Source: Pseudorhodobacter antarcticus (GTDB lineage Bacteria; Pseudomonadota; Alphaproteobacteria; Rhodobacterales; Rhodobacteraceae). From it: a DNA stretch of 5,408 nucleotides. The stretch is from NCBI GenBank assembly GCA_945860375.1, contig CAMAQR010000128.1:1-5408 (forward strand), written 5' to 3'. Below the pieces are notes generated by a model. It was given only the letters and a program-made list of their open reading frames with translations, ran no database searches and was not told the origin of the DNA. Of the stretch, positions 1 to 5,408 are shown in pieces (the stretch's first letter is position 1; each line of letters opens with the position of its first letter). The position numbers and the translations under genes are program-made.

Positions 1-500
1 TTCAGTGTAAGGATCTGCGCCCGCGTCAACCTTGTGAACTGGGCCAGATATGCGACGGCAATTGCGGCCATGGTGCCCGTTGTTCCTGGCCCGATGATTG
101 CCACGAGGATCAGCGCAATCAGAATTTCTGGGAAGGACCAGGTGAGGTCTACCGCCGTCGTCACGACTCGATCGAACCAACCTCCGAAATAGGCAGCGGT
201 TGCACCGAGGGTAAGGCCCGCCATCAGAGACAGGCCGATTGAGACGCTGGACACCGTCAGAGATGTCCGCGCGCCGTAAAAGATGCGCGTCATCAGATCC
301 CGGCCGAACTCATCGGTGCCCATCCAGTGGGCGGCATTCGGTGGCATTTTGGCATTGGCAAGATCTTGGATATCATAGTCGTAGGGTGTCAGCAGATGGG
401 CGAGAACGGCGACCGCGATGAGGATCAGCAGCCAGGTGCCGGCAACCATTCCCGATGGCCTGCCAAACGCTGCGCGCAAAGGGGCAAGCCACCGCATCAT
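1..500 (-). CDS. DppC/OppC-type ABC transporter permease, 3' end outside window
   Basis: This is an inner-membrane permease of a dipeptide/oligopeptide/nickel-type ABC importer, the partner of the DppB-like permease just upstream. About 166 codons are visible, reading open to the left edge; the family is usually near 280 to 300 aa, so roughly the C-terminal 40 percent is missing. A short cytoplasmic N-terminus leads into a hydrophobic segment at about residues 18 to 38. The family hallmark HWMGTDEFGRDLMTRIFYGA follows at residues 58 to 77, with further membrane segments at about 82 to 105 and 122 to 148. The sequence YLAQFTRLTRAQILTL (151 to 166) is the beginning of the EAA loop that docks on the ATPase. 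The first ATG (498 to 500) overlaps the preceding stop codon as ATGA, which suggests translational coupling; a second ATG follows directly. A weak GGGTGA lies a few bases upstream. Family assignment is firm, substrate unknown. Confidence 0.93.
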   Translation of the reverse strand, partial: MMRWLAPLRAAFGRPSGMVAGTWLLILIAVAVLAHLLTPYDYDIQDLANAKMPPNAAHWMGTDEFGRDLMTRIFYGARTSLTVSSVSIGLSLMAGLTLGATAAYFGGWFDRVVTTAVDLTWSFPEILIALILVAIIGPGTTGTMAAIAVAYLAQFTRLTRAQILTL

Positions 501-1423
501 GACAGGCTCACCCGTGCTCGTGGGTCCATAAGTGCTTGAAGGACGTCGCCCAGGAATGTGCCCAGAATGACGGCCATCGACAGCATCAAGAGGCAGGCCT
601 GCACCACCGGGTAATCATGCTGCATAATTCCCCTTACCAGTAAGGTACCAATGCCTGGACGTGCAAAGACGATCTCCACCGTGATGGCGCCACCAAGGAC
701 AAAGCCGATCCTGAGGGCAAGGATGGTCACGACAGGGATCAGCGCATGGCGCAGCACGCGGACCAACTGAATGTGAAGAGGATGCATGCCCTTGGCGTGC
801 AAGAGCATGACAAAATCTTTCCTTTGGGTTTCCACCATGGCGACGCGGGTGATACGTGCCACAAGTGCCGTACCGCCCAGACCTATGGTCAGAACCGGCA
901 ATACAAGGCTGCTGACGCCGCGCGCGCCCGAGACAGGCAGCCATCTGAGCCAGACGGAGAAGATCAGCATCAAAAGCAGACCCAACCAGAAGCTTGGAAG
1001 CGTCGAGCCGAAAAGCACGCCAGTCATGATTGTTCGGTCTGGCCAGCGATCCCGAAACAGCGACGCAGTGACCCCAAGCGTCACGCCAACAATTGTGTAG
1101 AATAGAAAAGCGGATGCCCCGAGCGCGATGGAATAGGGAAGCGCCTCGGCCATCAAATCCGCAACAGGGCGGCGCATGATGATGGCGGTGCCAAGGTCCC
1201 CACGCAGGATATCCCCGATCCAGATGCCGTATTGGACGATAAGCGGTTTGTCCAATCCATAGCGCTCGGTGATGATCTGCCGTTGCTCGGGCGGGGAGCC
1301 AACCGTCAGGAGACTGTCGACCGGGTCGCCGGGAACCAGGTGGATAAGCAGGAAGACAACGATCGACGCTGCAAAAAACACGGGGATCAGGAGCAGACTT
1401 CTCTTGATGATAAAGCCAAACAT
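497..1423 (-). CDS. DppB/OppB-type ABC transporter permease
   Basis: This 308-aa protein is a full-length inner-membrane permease of the peptide/nickel ABC importer class. The N-terminus (FIIKRSLLLIPVFFAAS, then LIHLVPGDP at residues 26 to 34) is typical of DppB. The segment ERYGLDKPLIVQYGIW (53 to 68) followed by GDLGTAI (75 to 81) is the conserved periplasmic region. Six membrane spans are likely, at about residues 9 to 29, 100 to 120, 133 to 155, 172 to 195, 228 to 250 and 272 to 295. The EAA motif that contacts the ATPase is at about 202 to 230 (KDFVMLLHAKGM to RHALIP). The protein ends in the usual MDPRAR segment. The start is supported by a GGGGA at 1431 to 1435, 7 nt upstream. The gene begins 23 nt after the SBP stop and overlaps the next permease by 4 nt. 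Transported substrate cannot be read from the sequence. Confidence 0.96.
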   Translation of the reverse strand: MFGFIIKRSLLLIPVFFAASIVVFLLIHLVPGDPVDSLLTVGSPPEQRQIITERYGLDKPLIVQYGIWIGDILRGDLGTAIIMRRPVADLMAEALPYSIALGASAFLFYTIVGVTLGVTASLFRDRWPDRTIMTGVLFGSTLPSFWLGLLLMLIFSVWLRWLPVSGARGVSSLVLPVLTIGLGGTALVARITRVAMVETQRKDFVMLLHAKGMHPLHIQLVRVLRHALIPVVTILALRIGFVLGGAITVEIVFARPGIGTLLVRGIMQHDYPVVQACLLMLSMAVILGTFLGDVLQALMDPRARVSLS

Positions 1424-1446
1424 TTCCCGATCCCCGCCCCTTCTTG

Positions 1447-3021
1447 TTAGTTCGCCAGCTTCAGGTCCATGATGGCGGCACGCTGGAAGACCGGGGAATT
1501 GATGGTCTCGGGCATGATCACGCGATCACCGTTAAAGGCGATATTGCCCACCGGTTCGTAGATTGGAGCGAACGGGAACTGCGACAGGATGTATTCGTGG
1601 TAGGCGATGAAGTTTTTCGTGAACTCTTCGCTGGTTTTCGACCCTGTCATTGCAACGTTGCGCAGCTCTTCTGCCTTCGGATCGTTGAACATGGAGATAT
1701 TCGGATAGCCAGGACGATCACCGCCGAAGAACCAATCCAGAATGGTGGCGTTGTCATAGAAGTAGGACCGAACCGCAGCCTGATGTGTGCCGGCCTTGTA
1801 TTGATCGCGGATGGAGGCACTGTCGAAAGTCAGAAGATCGGCCGCAAAGCCCGCATCCTTTAGTTGTGCCTGGATGACTTCGGTCACGCGGCGGAAGTTC
1901 GAATCCGACTGGGTCCAGAGCGTGATTTTCAGGGGTTGGCCGTCCTTTGCCCTGACGCCATCGGCGCCTGACATCCAGCCAGCTTCATCTAGCAAGGCCT
2001 TGGCACGATCCAAGTCAAACTTGATGCGGAACTGGTCGGCGACCTTCTCTTCCGGCAGGGACGCTATCATGAACGTCGAAGGAATGTTTCCGGCCTCGCC
2101 GAACAGGTTGTCCTTGATAGCCTGTTGGTTCACCGCCAAGGCAGCCGCTTGGCGGACACGAATGTCGTCGAAGGGTGCTGCGGTTACGTTCATGACCAGA
2201 TAGTAGATTTCTTGGTCGGGCATCGTCATCAATTTGATGTTGGGCTGTTTGGTGGCTTCGGAAAGGAACTCCTGCGGCACGCCAAAGAGCATGTCGACGC
2301 CGCCCGTCGTAAGTTCGAGGAAGGACGTCGATGCTTCGCCGATCTCGCGCAGGCGGATACGCTCAATGTTGGCCGGACCAGTGTTGGCTGCGGTCTTGGC
2401 ACCCCACGTGTAATCATCGTTGCGCACGAGAACTGTTTCTTGCCCGACGGCAAAGCTTTCAAGCTTGTATGGCCCGGTGCCCACGGCGGCGGTCAAACCG
2501 TAGTTGTCGCCGTCAGCTTTCCGCGCACCAGGCTCCATGATGCCGCCGAAGGGGGTGGACAGGTTGTAGAGCAGGTTCGGATCGGGGCGGGTCATGTCAA
2601 GACGAATGGTATGTTCGTCGACAACGACGATCTCCTTGACTGCGCCTAGATAGTACTCGAAATCCGTTCCCTTGAACATCGCCAGCCAGTCGGCAACTTC
2701 CTTTGCGTTGAAATCAACGCCATTGTGGAACTTGACACCTTGCTTCAAGTGGAACGTCCACTGCAGGCCGTCCGGCGCTTCTTCCCAGCTTTCCGCCAGG
2801 GCGGGCACATAGCCGTGGTTGGCATCCTGTTCGATCAATGTGTCGTAGATCAACGTGCTCGCAACGTTCGAGTTGATGGCCTTGAGCATGTCATAAGTGG
2901 CCACGCCCACTTCAGCACCTTTGAGTGCGGCAACAAGCTCATCTGCCTTTGCGGGAGCAGACAGGGCAAGCAATGCGCTCAACCCCAAGCCTGCCCAAAG
3001 ATGTCTTTGGTGTTTCGTCAT
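1447..3021 (-). CDS. ABC transporter substrate-binding protein, family 5 (DppA/OppA type)
   Basis: This 524-aa periplasmic binding protein should capture the ligand for the adjacent permeases. A Sec signal peptide is clear: basic start, hydrophobic core LGLSALLALSA, and a probable signal peptidase I cut after AKA at residue 26. There is no lipobox cysteine, so it is probably soluble. The family 5 signature lies at about residues 72 to 101 (PALAESWEEAPDG, then TFHLKQGVKFHNG). Other typical elements are GTGPYKLESF at 181 to 190, RVRQAAALAVN at 288 to 298 and ALLDEAGW at 342 to 349. Length is normal for the family. The start lies 2 nt beyond the regulator stop, with AGGGGAG 8 nt upstream inside the regulator gene. 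The ligand-contact stretch at about 423 to 441 (DNATILDWFFGGDRPGYPN) lacks the acidic Asp-Pro usually seen there, so the ligand may not be an ordinary peptide. That last point is inference from memory of the family. Confidence 0.95.
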   Translation of the reverse strand: MTKHQRHLWAGLGLSALLALSAPAKADELVAALKGAEVGVATYDMLKAINSNVASTLIYDTLIEQDANHGYVPALAESWEEAPDGLQWTFHLKQGVKFHNGVDFNAKEVADWLAMFKGTDFEYYLGAVKEIVVVDEHTIRLDMTRPDPNLLYNLSTPFGGIMEPGARKADGDNYGLTAAVGTGPYKLESFAVGQETVLVRNDDYTWGAKTAANTGPANIERIRLREIGEASTSFLELTTGGVDMLFGVPQEFLSEATKQPNIKLMTMPDQEIYYLVMNVTAAPFDDIRVRQAAALAVNQQAIKDNLFGEAGNIPSTFMIASLPEEKVADQFRIKFDLDRAKALLDEAGWMSGADGVRAKDGQPLKITLWTQSDSNFRRVTEVIQAQLKDAGFAADLLTFDSASIRDQYKAGTHQAAVRSYFYDNATILDWFFGGDRPGYPNISMFNDPKAEELRNVAMTGSKTSEEFTKNFIAYHEYILSQFPFAPIYEPVGNIAFNGDRVIMPETINSPVFQRAAIMDLKLAN

Positions 3022-3023
3022 TC

Positions 3024-3953
3024 TTATTTCTCCCCTGTTGAAGATGCGTTTTTGGACTTCTTTTTCAGATTTCGACTGGAGCCCGTATGGCCCACAAACT
3101 TTCCGTAATAGTTGGACACCTCAGCCATTCTAGCTTCCACTTCGGGTCCCAGAACGGTGAAGATTGCATTCAACATCAGCCCAAGAAGACTGACCATCGG
3201 TGTGGTCGCATCCCAGAAATGGTTGAGATCACTTGGCACTGCGAAAACCTCGGTCGCAACGTCGCGCCCCCAATCGCAATAGGTGTCAGTGATGAGGATG
3301 ATCGGCACCCCACGCGCCTTGGCAGACTGCGCAAGCTCGAACGACAGGCGGGAATAGCGCCGACCATCAAGTAAGACGAGACAAGACAAATTCGGGTCCG
3401 CGGTCAGAACATCGGCAAAATGACCGTCGGCAGAGGAGGTGAGCCGCACTCCCGGGCGCAGATAGACGAGAGAATCCACAAAATAATGCGCAAACCCACG
3501 TTCAGCCTGAAAGCCAGCCACGTAAACTTCCTTGCGCGCTGCCAACAAGTTGACGGCACGCGCAAACCCTGACGAAGCCGCTAGTTCGTGAACGGTAAGG
3601 ATCGCCGACATTTCCTTTTCAAGAGCAAGGCTTGCTTCTTCCGTTCCTCGCCGCGATCGTTCCTTGAACTCACGCATACGATCGCCCGGAAGCCAGGCAT
3701 GCGCTCCCATGTCAGCTTGAAGGCGCGCCTTTAGGTCCTTGAAGTGTTTCAATCCAATTGCGCGACAGTACCGTCCCAGGGTGGTTTCCGACACGCCGAT
3801 CTTGCTAGCTGCCGAAGCCGCCGTCTCGAATGGCAAGCTGGAGAAGTTCTCCAACATGTAGGTCGAAATCGCGCGCTCCGCTGGCGTAGCGCTTTCCCGG
3901 CTCTGCTCCAACACCTGCTGAAGCGCCAGAACCGGTGCAGATTCGTCCACCAT
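3024..3953 (-). CDS. RpiR-family transcriptional regulator (HTH plus SIS domain)
   Basis: This 309-aa cytoplasmic DNA-binding regulator has the two-domain RpiR layout. The N-terminal HTH domain covers roughly residues 8 to 85, with the helix-turn-helix in FETAASAASKIGVSETTLGR (42 to 61) and the following YCRAIGLKHFKDLKARL. A SIS-like domain covers about 142 to 270, with VYVAGFQAERGFA at 143 to 155 and GVPIILITD at 215 to 223. In classical RpiR proteins the SIS domain senses phosphosugars through a Gly-x-Gly-x-Ser turn and a Ser-x-Ser-Gly-x-Thr loop. Here those positions read GFQAER and LLDGRRYS, so the usual phosphate-binding serines are absent. The C-terminal tail (about 290 to 309) is lysine-rich and its last codons also encode the SBP ribosome-binding site. 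The start is supported by AAAAGGGA ending 5 nt upstream. As first gene of the transporter operon it probably regulates that operon and itself. The family call is strong; effector and repressor or activator role are unknown. Confidence 0.93.
   Translation of the reverse strand: MVDESAPVLALQQVLEQSRESATPAERAISTYMLENFSSLPFETAASAASKIGVSETTLGRYCRAIGLKHFKDLKARLQADMGAHAWLPGDRMREFKERSRRGTEEASLALEKEMSAILTVHELAASSGFARAVNLLAARKEVYVAGFQAERGFAHYFVDSLVYLRPGVRLTSSADGHFADVLTADPNLSCLVLLDGRRYSRLSFELAQSAKARGVPIILITDTYCDWGRDVATEVFAVPSDLNHFWDATTPMVSLLGLMLNAIFTVLGPEVEARMAEVSNYYGKFVGHTGSSRNLKKKSKNASSTGEK
3030..3036 (-). promoter_or_regulatory. SBP ribosome-binding site inside the regulator gene
   Basis: AGGGGAG on the minus strand ends 8 nt before the SBP ATG at 3021. 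It lies wholly within the final codons of the RpiR gene (Thr-Gly-Glu-Lys-stop). The two genes are separated by only 2 nt, so SBP translation is probably coupled to, or at least cotranscribed with, the regulator. Confidence 0.7.
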
Positions 3954-3958
3954 TTCGA

Positions 3959-3966
3959 TCCCTTTT
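3959..3966 (-). promoter_or_regulatory. Ribosome-binding site of the RpiR regulator
   Basis: AAAAGGGA on the minus strand ends 5 nt before the ATG at 3953 and supports that start over any internal methionine. Confidence 0.55.
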
Positions 3967-3967
3967 C

Positions 3968-3975
3968 TAACGTTA
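3968..3975. repeat. Short palindrome TAACGTTA upstream of the regulator start
   Basis: This 8-bp perfect palindrome lies 14 nt before the regulator start codon, just beyond its Shine-Dalgarno and near the expected transcription start of the candidate promoter. A repressor bound here could block initiation. The length is too small to exclude chance. Confidence 0.2.
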
Positions 3976-3982
3976 TAGTTTG

Positions 3983-4011
3983 AGAATGGAGTTTTTCTGT
4001 CTTGGAGTCAA
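3983..4011 (-). promoter_or_regulatory. Candidate sigma-70-type promoter of the regulator/transporter operon
   Basis: Read on the minus strand, TTGACT (4011 to 4006, five of six matches to the -35 consensus) is followed after 17 nt by CATTCT (3988 to 3983, three of six matches to the -10 consensus). It would start transcription roughly 20 to 25 nt upstream of the regulator ATG at 3953. The -35 and spacing are good, the -10 is poor, so this is a prediction only. Confidence 0.35.
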
Positions 4012-4012
4012 C

Positions 4013-4022
4013 TCTTGCAAGA
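4013..4022. repeat. Perfect palindrome TCTTGCAAGA, candidate operator
   Basis: A 10-bp perfect palindrome sits 1 bp upstream of the candidate -35 box of the minus-strand operon. Its position between the divergent genes suits an operator for the RpiR-family dimer. One copy only was found in the intergenic region, and a palindrome this short can arise by chance, so the role is speculative. Confidence 0.3.
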
Positions 4023-4044
4023 AAAGTCCCATTTTGCTAAGAAG

Positions 4045-4099
4045 CCCTCAGGTTTCAGCAATGGTCAATTCGAGTTTGATACTTCGCTGCCCCTGAGGG
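4045..4099. repeat. Inverted repeat CCCTCAGG / CCTGAGGG in the divergent region
   Basis: CCCTCAGG at 4045 to 4052 is matched by its exact reverse complement CCTGAGGG at 4092 to 4099, with 39 nt between the arms. It lies on the deacetylase side of the intergenic region. Centre-to-centre distance of the arms is 47 bp, so it could be two half-sites for a regulator or the base of a loose stem in the deacetylase leader. No U-tract follows, so it is not an intrinsic terminator. Confidence 0.3.
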
Positions 4100-4161
4100 T
4101 CGTAGCTGCAGGACTGGAAAGCCGGGTTGCTAATTCCAAAGAGGCTAAGCCAGCTTGGATT

Positions 4162-4166
4162 AGGAG
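4162..4166 (+). promoter_or_regulatory. Ribosome-binding site of the deacetylase
   Basis: AGGAG with a 6-nt spacer to the ATG at 4173 is a near-ideal Shine-Dalgarno and fixes the deacetylase start. Confidence 0.75.
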
Positions 4167-4172
4167 AATAAG

Positions 4173-5282
4173 ATGACAACAGCGTTCTATCATGACGAAC
4201 GGTGCCTGTGGCATTCTTGGGGTGAAGCTGTCCTGACGCTGCCTGTCGGCGGCTATGTGCAGCCACCTGCCGGGACAAGCCATCTAGAGAACCCAGAGAC
4301 CAAGCGGCGGTTCAAGAACCTCCTCGAGGTATCCGGCCTTTGGGATCATCTGGATGTCCGCAAGGCTGATCCGGTCACTGTGGAAGACATTCTGCGCGTC
4401 CACACCCAGCCTTACGTCGATCTGTTCCGCGAAACCTCCGCCAATGGCACGGCCGCGCCCGGCAAGACCCGTTTGATGTTGCCTGGCAGTTTCGAATCGG
4501 CCTCTCTCTCGGCTGGCCTCGTCAAGCGGGCGGTTGCGGATGTGCTGTCACGCAGTGTTCGCAACGCTTATGCCTTGGCAAGGCCGCCCGGGCATCATGC
4601 CGAGCCAGTCGCGGGCACGGGCCTTTGCCTCCTGGCGAATATCGCGATCGCGCTGGAGGCTGCGCGCGCCGAACACGGAAGTCTGCGTGTTGCGGTGCTC
4701 GACTGGGATGTTCACCATGGCAATGGGACCGAGACGATTTATTATGATCGGGATGACACCCTGACGATCTCGATCCATCAGGCGGCAAACTATCCGGTCG
4801 ACCGCGGGAAGGCCGAAGATCGGGGTCGGGGCGCGGGCGAAGGATTCAACATCAATATCCCTCTCCTACCCGGCGGAGGCCATCAAAGCTACCTTGATGC
4901 CTTCGAACGAATTGTTGCCCCGGCGATACGGCGTTTTGCGCCTGACCTGATCGTTGTCGCCTGCGGCTTTGACGCCAACGGCCTGGATCCGATGGGGCGG
5001 ATGTTGGCCACATCGGAGACGTTCCGCTCTCTGGCCGAAGACACACTGGCCCTGGCCGAAGAACTCTGCGACGGACGCCTCGTCTGCGCGCATGAAGGAG
5101 GCTATTCGGAGGCCATGGTGCCCTTCTGCGGTCTGGCTGTCGTGGAAACCCTAGTGGGGCACCGAACTGACGTCGTCGACCCGCTTGCCGACGATCAGAT
5201 GCTGCAACAGCCACCCGGGGTCTTCATCGAGCTACAGCGCACGTTGATAGACGCACAGACGCGGGATCTGGGTCTGGCCTGA
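4173..5282 (+). CDS. Class II histone deacetylase-like zinc hydrolase
   Basis: This 369-aa enzyme belongs to the arginase/deacetylase superfamily, in the bacterial class II HDAC group related to acetylpolyamine amidohydrolases. It should hydrolyse an N-acyl amide using one zinc ion. The active site looks complete: RPPGHHAE gives the catalytic pair His141 and His142; LDWDVHHGNGT supplies zinc ligands Asp179 and His181; ACGFDANGLDP supplies Asp267; HEGGYS supplies the transition-state tyrosine Tyr311. ISIHQAANYP (199 to 208) and FNINIPLLPGGG (225 to 236) are also typical. There is no signal peptide, so it acts in the cytoplasm. The N-terminus (WHSWGEA, then NPETKRRFKNLLEVSGL at 40 to 56) is an extension typical of one bacterial subgroup. 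An AGGAG 6 nt upstream fixes the start. The gene is divergent from the regulator and transporter operon. Substrate is not determinable; a small acylated amine or amide is more likely than a histone. Confidence 0.94.
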   Translation: MTTAFYHDERCLWHSWGEAVLTLPVGGYVQPPAGTSHLENPETKRRFKNLLEVSGLWDHLDVRKADPVTVEDILRVHTQPYVDLFRETSANGTAAPGKTRLMLPGSFESASLSAGLVKRAVADVLSRSVRNAYALARPPGHHAEPVAGTGLCLLANIAIALEAARAEHGSLRVAVLDWDVHHGNGTETIYYDRDDTLTISIHQAANYPVDRGKAEDRGRGAGEGFNINIPLLPGGGHQSYLDAFERIVAPAIRRFAPDLIVVACGFDANGLDPMGRMLATSETFRSLAEDTLALAEELCDGRLVCAHEGGYSEAMVPFCGLAVVETLVGHRTDVVDPLADDQMLQQPPGVFIELQRTLIDAQTRDLGLA

Positions 5283-5285
5283 GGG

Positions 5286-5408
<123 letters not shown>

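Larger units (their letters stand above)
3954..4172. promoter_or_regulatory. Divergent intergenic control region
   Basis: These 219 bp separate the start codons of the RpiR regulator (leftward) and the deacetylase (rightward) and must hold the promoters of both transcription units. The sequence is visibly more AT-rich near the regulator side. It holds a plausible minus-strand promoter, two perfect short palindromes (TCTTGCAAGA and TAACGTTA) and an 8-bp inverted repeat with 39 nt between the arms. I see no convincing -35/-10 pair for the deacetylase; TTGATA at 4076 to 4081 is a possible -35 without a good -10. No credible small gene lies here. Confidence 0.75.

Noticed and set aside
746..1105. 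Two overlapping plus-strand open frames of 104 and 119 aa opposite the DppB-type permease
   Set aside because: They lie antisense to a complete, motif-bearing permease and their translations are rich in His, Gln and Arg without any family resemblance.
1424..1446. Possible attenuating hairpin between the SBP and permease genes
   Set aside because: Such hairpins are common after SBP genes, but this 23-nt gap shows only G-rich ribosome-binding sequence and no inverted repeat.
2125..2649. 174-aa plus-strand open frame opposite the SBP gene
   Set aside because: It is antisense to a clearly coding family 5 SBP, has no recognisable domain and low-complexity composition, and no good ribosome-binding site. 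It is a shadow frame.
4076..4104. TTGATA as a -35 box for the deacetylase
   Set aside because: No acceptable -10 lies at 16 to 18 nt spacing (TCGTAG at best), so I did not annotate it as a promoter.
4048..4283. Minus-strand open frames of 72 and 76 aa across the intergenic region and the deacetylase start
   Set aside because: They overlap the well-supported deacetylase start on the other strand and have no family resemblance or convincing start signal.

Overview
The window looks like chromosomal DNA of an alphaproteobacterium. The best guess is the Rhodobacterales or Rhizobiales, judging from moderately GC-rich coding sequence, tightly coupled genes, and the mix of an RpiR-type regulator, a family 5 solute-binding protein (SBP), a bacterial class II HDAC-like hydrolase and an SDR. 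The assignment rests on style and gene content, so it is tentative. No RNA genes, insertion sequences, CRISPR arrays, phage genes or origins are visible.

Layout. A leftward (minus strand) operon fills positions 1 to 3953. In transcription order it holds an RpiR-family regulator (3953 to 3024), a secreted family 5 SBP (3021 to 1447), a DppB-type permease (1423 to 497) and a DppC-type permease (500 to beyond the left edge). The genes are nearly contiguous: 2 nt, 23 nt and a 4-nt ATGA overlap. The two ATPase subunits expected of a Dpp/Opp-type importer are not in the window and would lie further left if the operon is complete. A 219-bp divergent intergenic region (3954 to 4172) carries a plausible minus-strand promoter and several short inverted repeats. 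To its right, a 369-aa zinc-dependent class II histone-deacetylase-like enzyme (4173 to 5282) runs rightward with a strong Shine-Dalgarno. It meets, tail to tail and only 3 nt apart, the C-terminal end of an SDR oxidoreductase (5286 to 5408, minus strand) that enters from the right edge.

How it may work together. The SBP would capture a ligand in the periplasm and pass it to the two-permease channel. The RpiR protein, first gene of its own operon, probably controls the operon and perhaps the divergent deacetylase. Bacterial members of the HDAC superfamily often act on small acylated amines or amides rather than histones. The arrangement is therefore compatible with import of an N-acylated compound followed by cytoplasmic deacylation. 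That link is inference from gene order. The regulator's SIS domain and the SBP both seem to depart from the usual ligand-binding residues of their families, so the ligand may not be a sugar phosphate or an ordinary peptide. Every gene belongs to a known family; the open questions are the ligand and the possible functional linkage.
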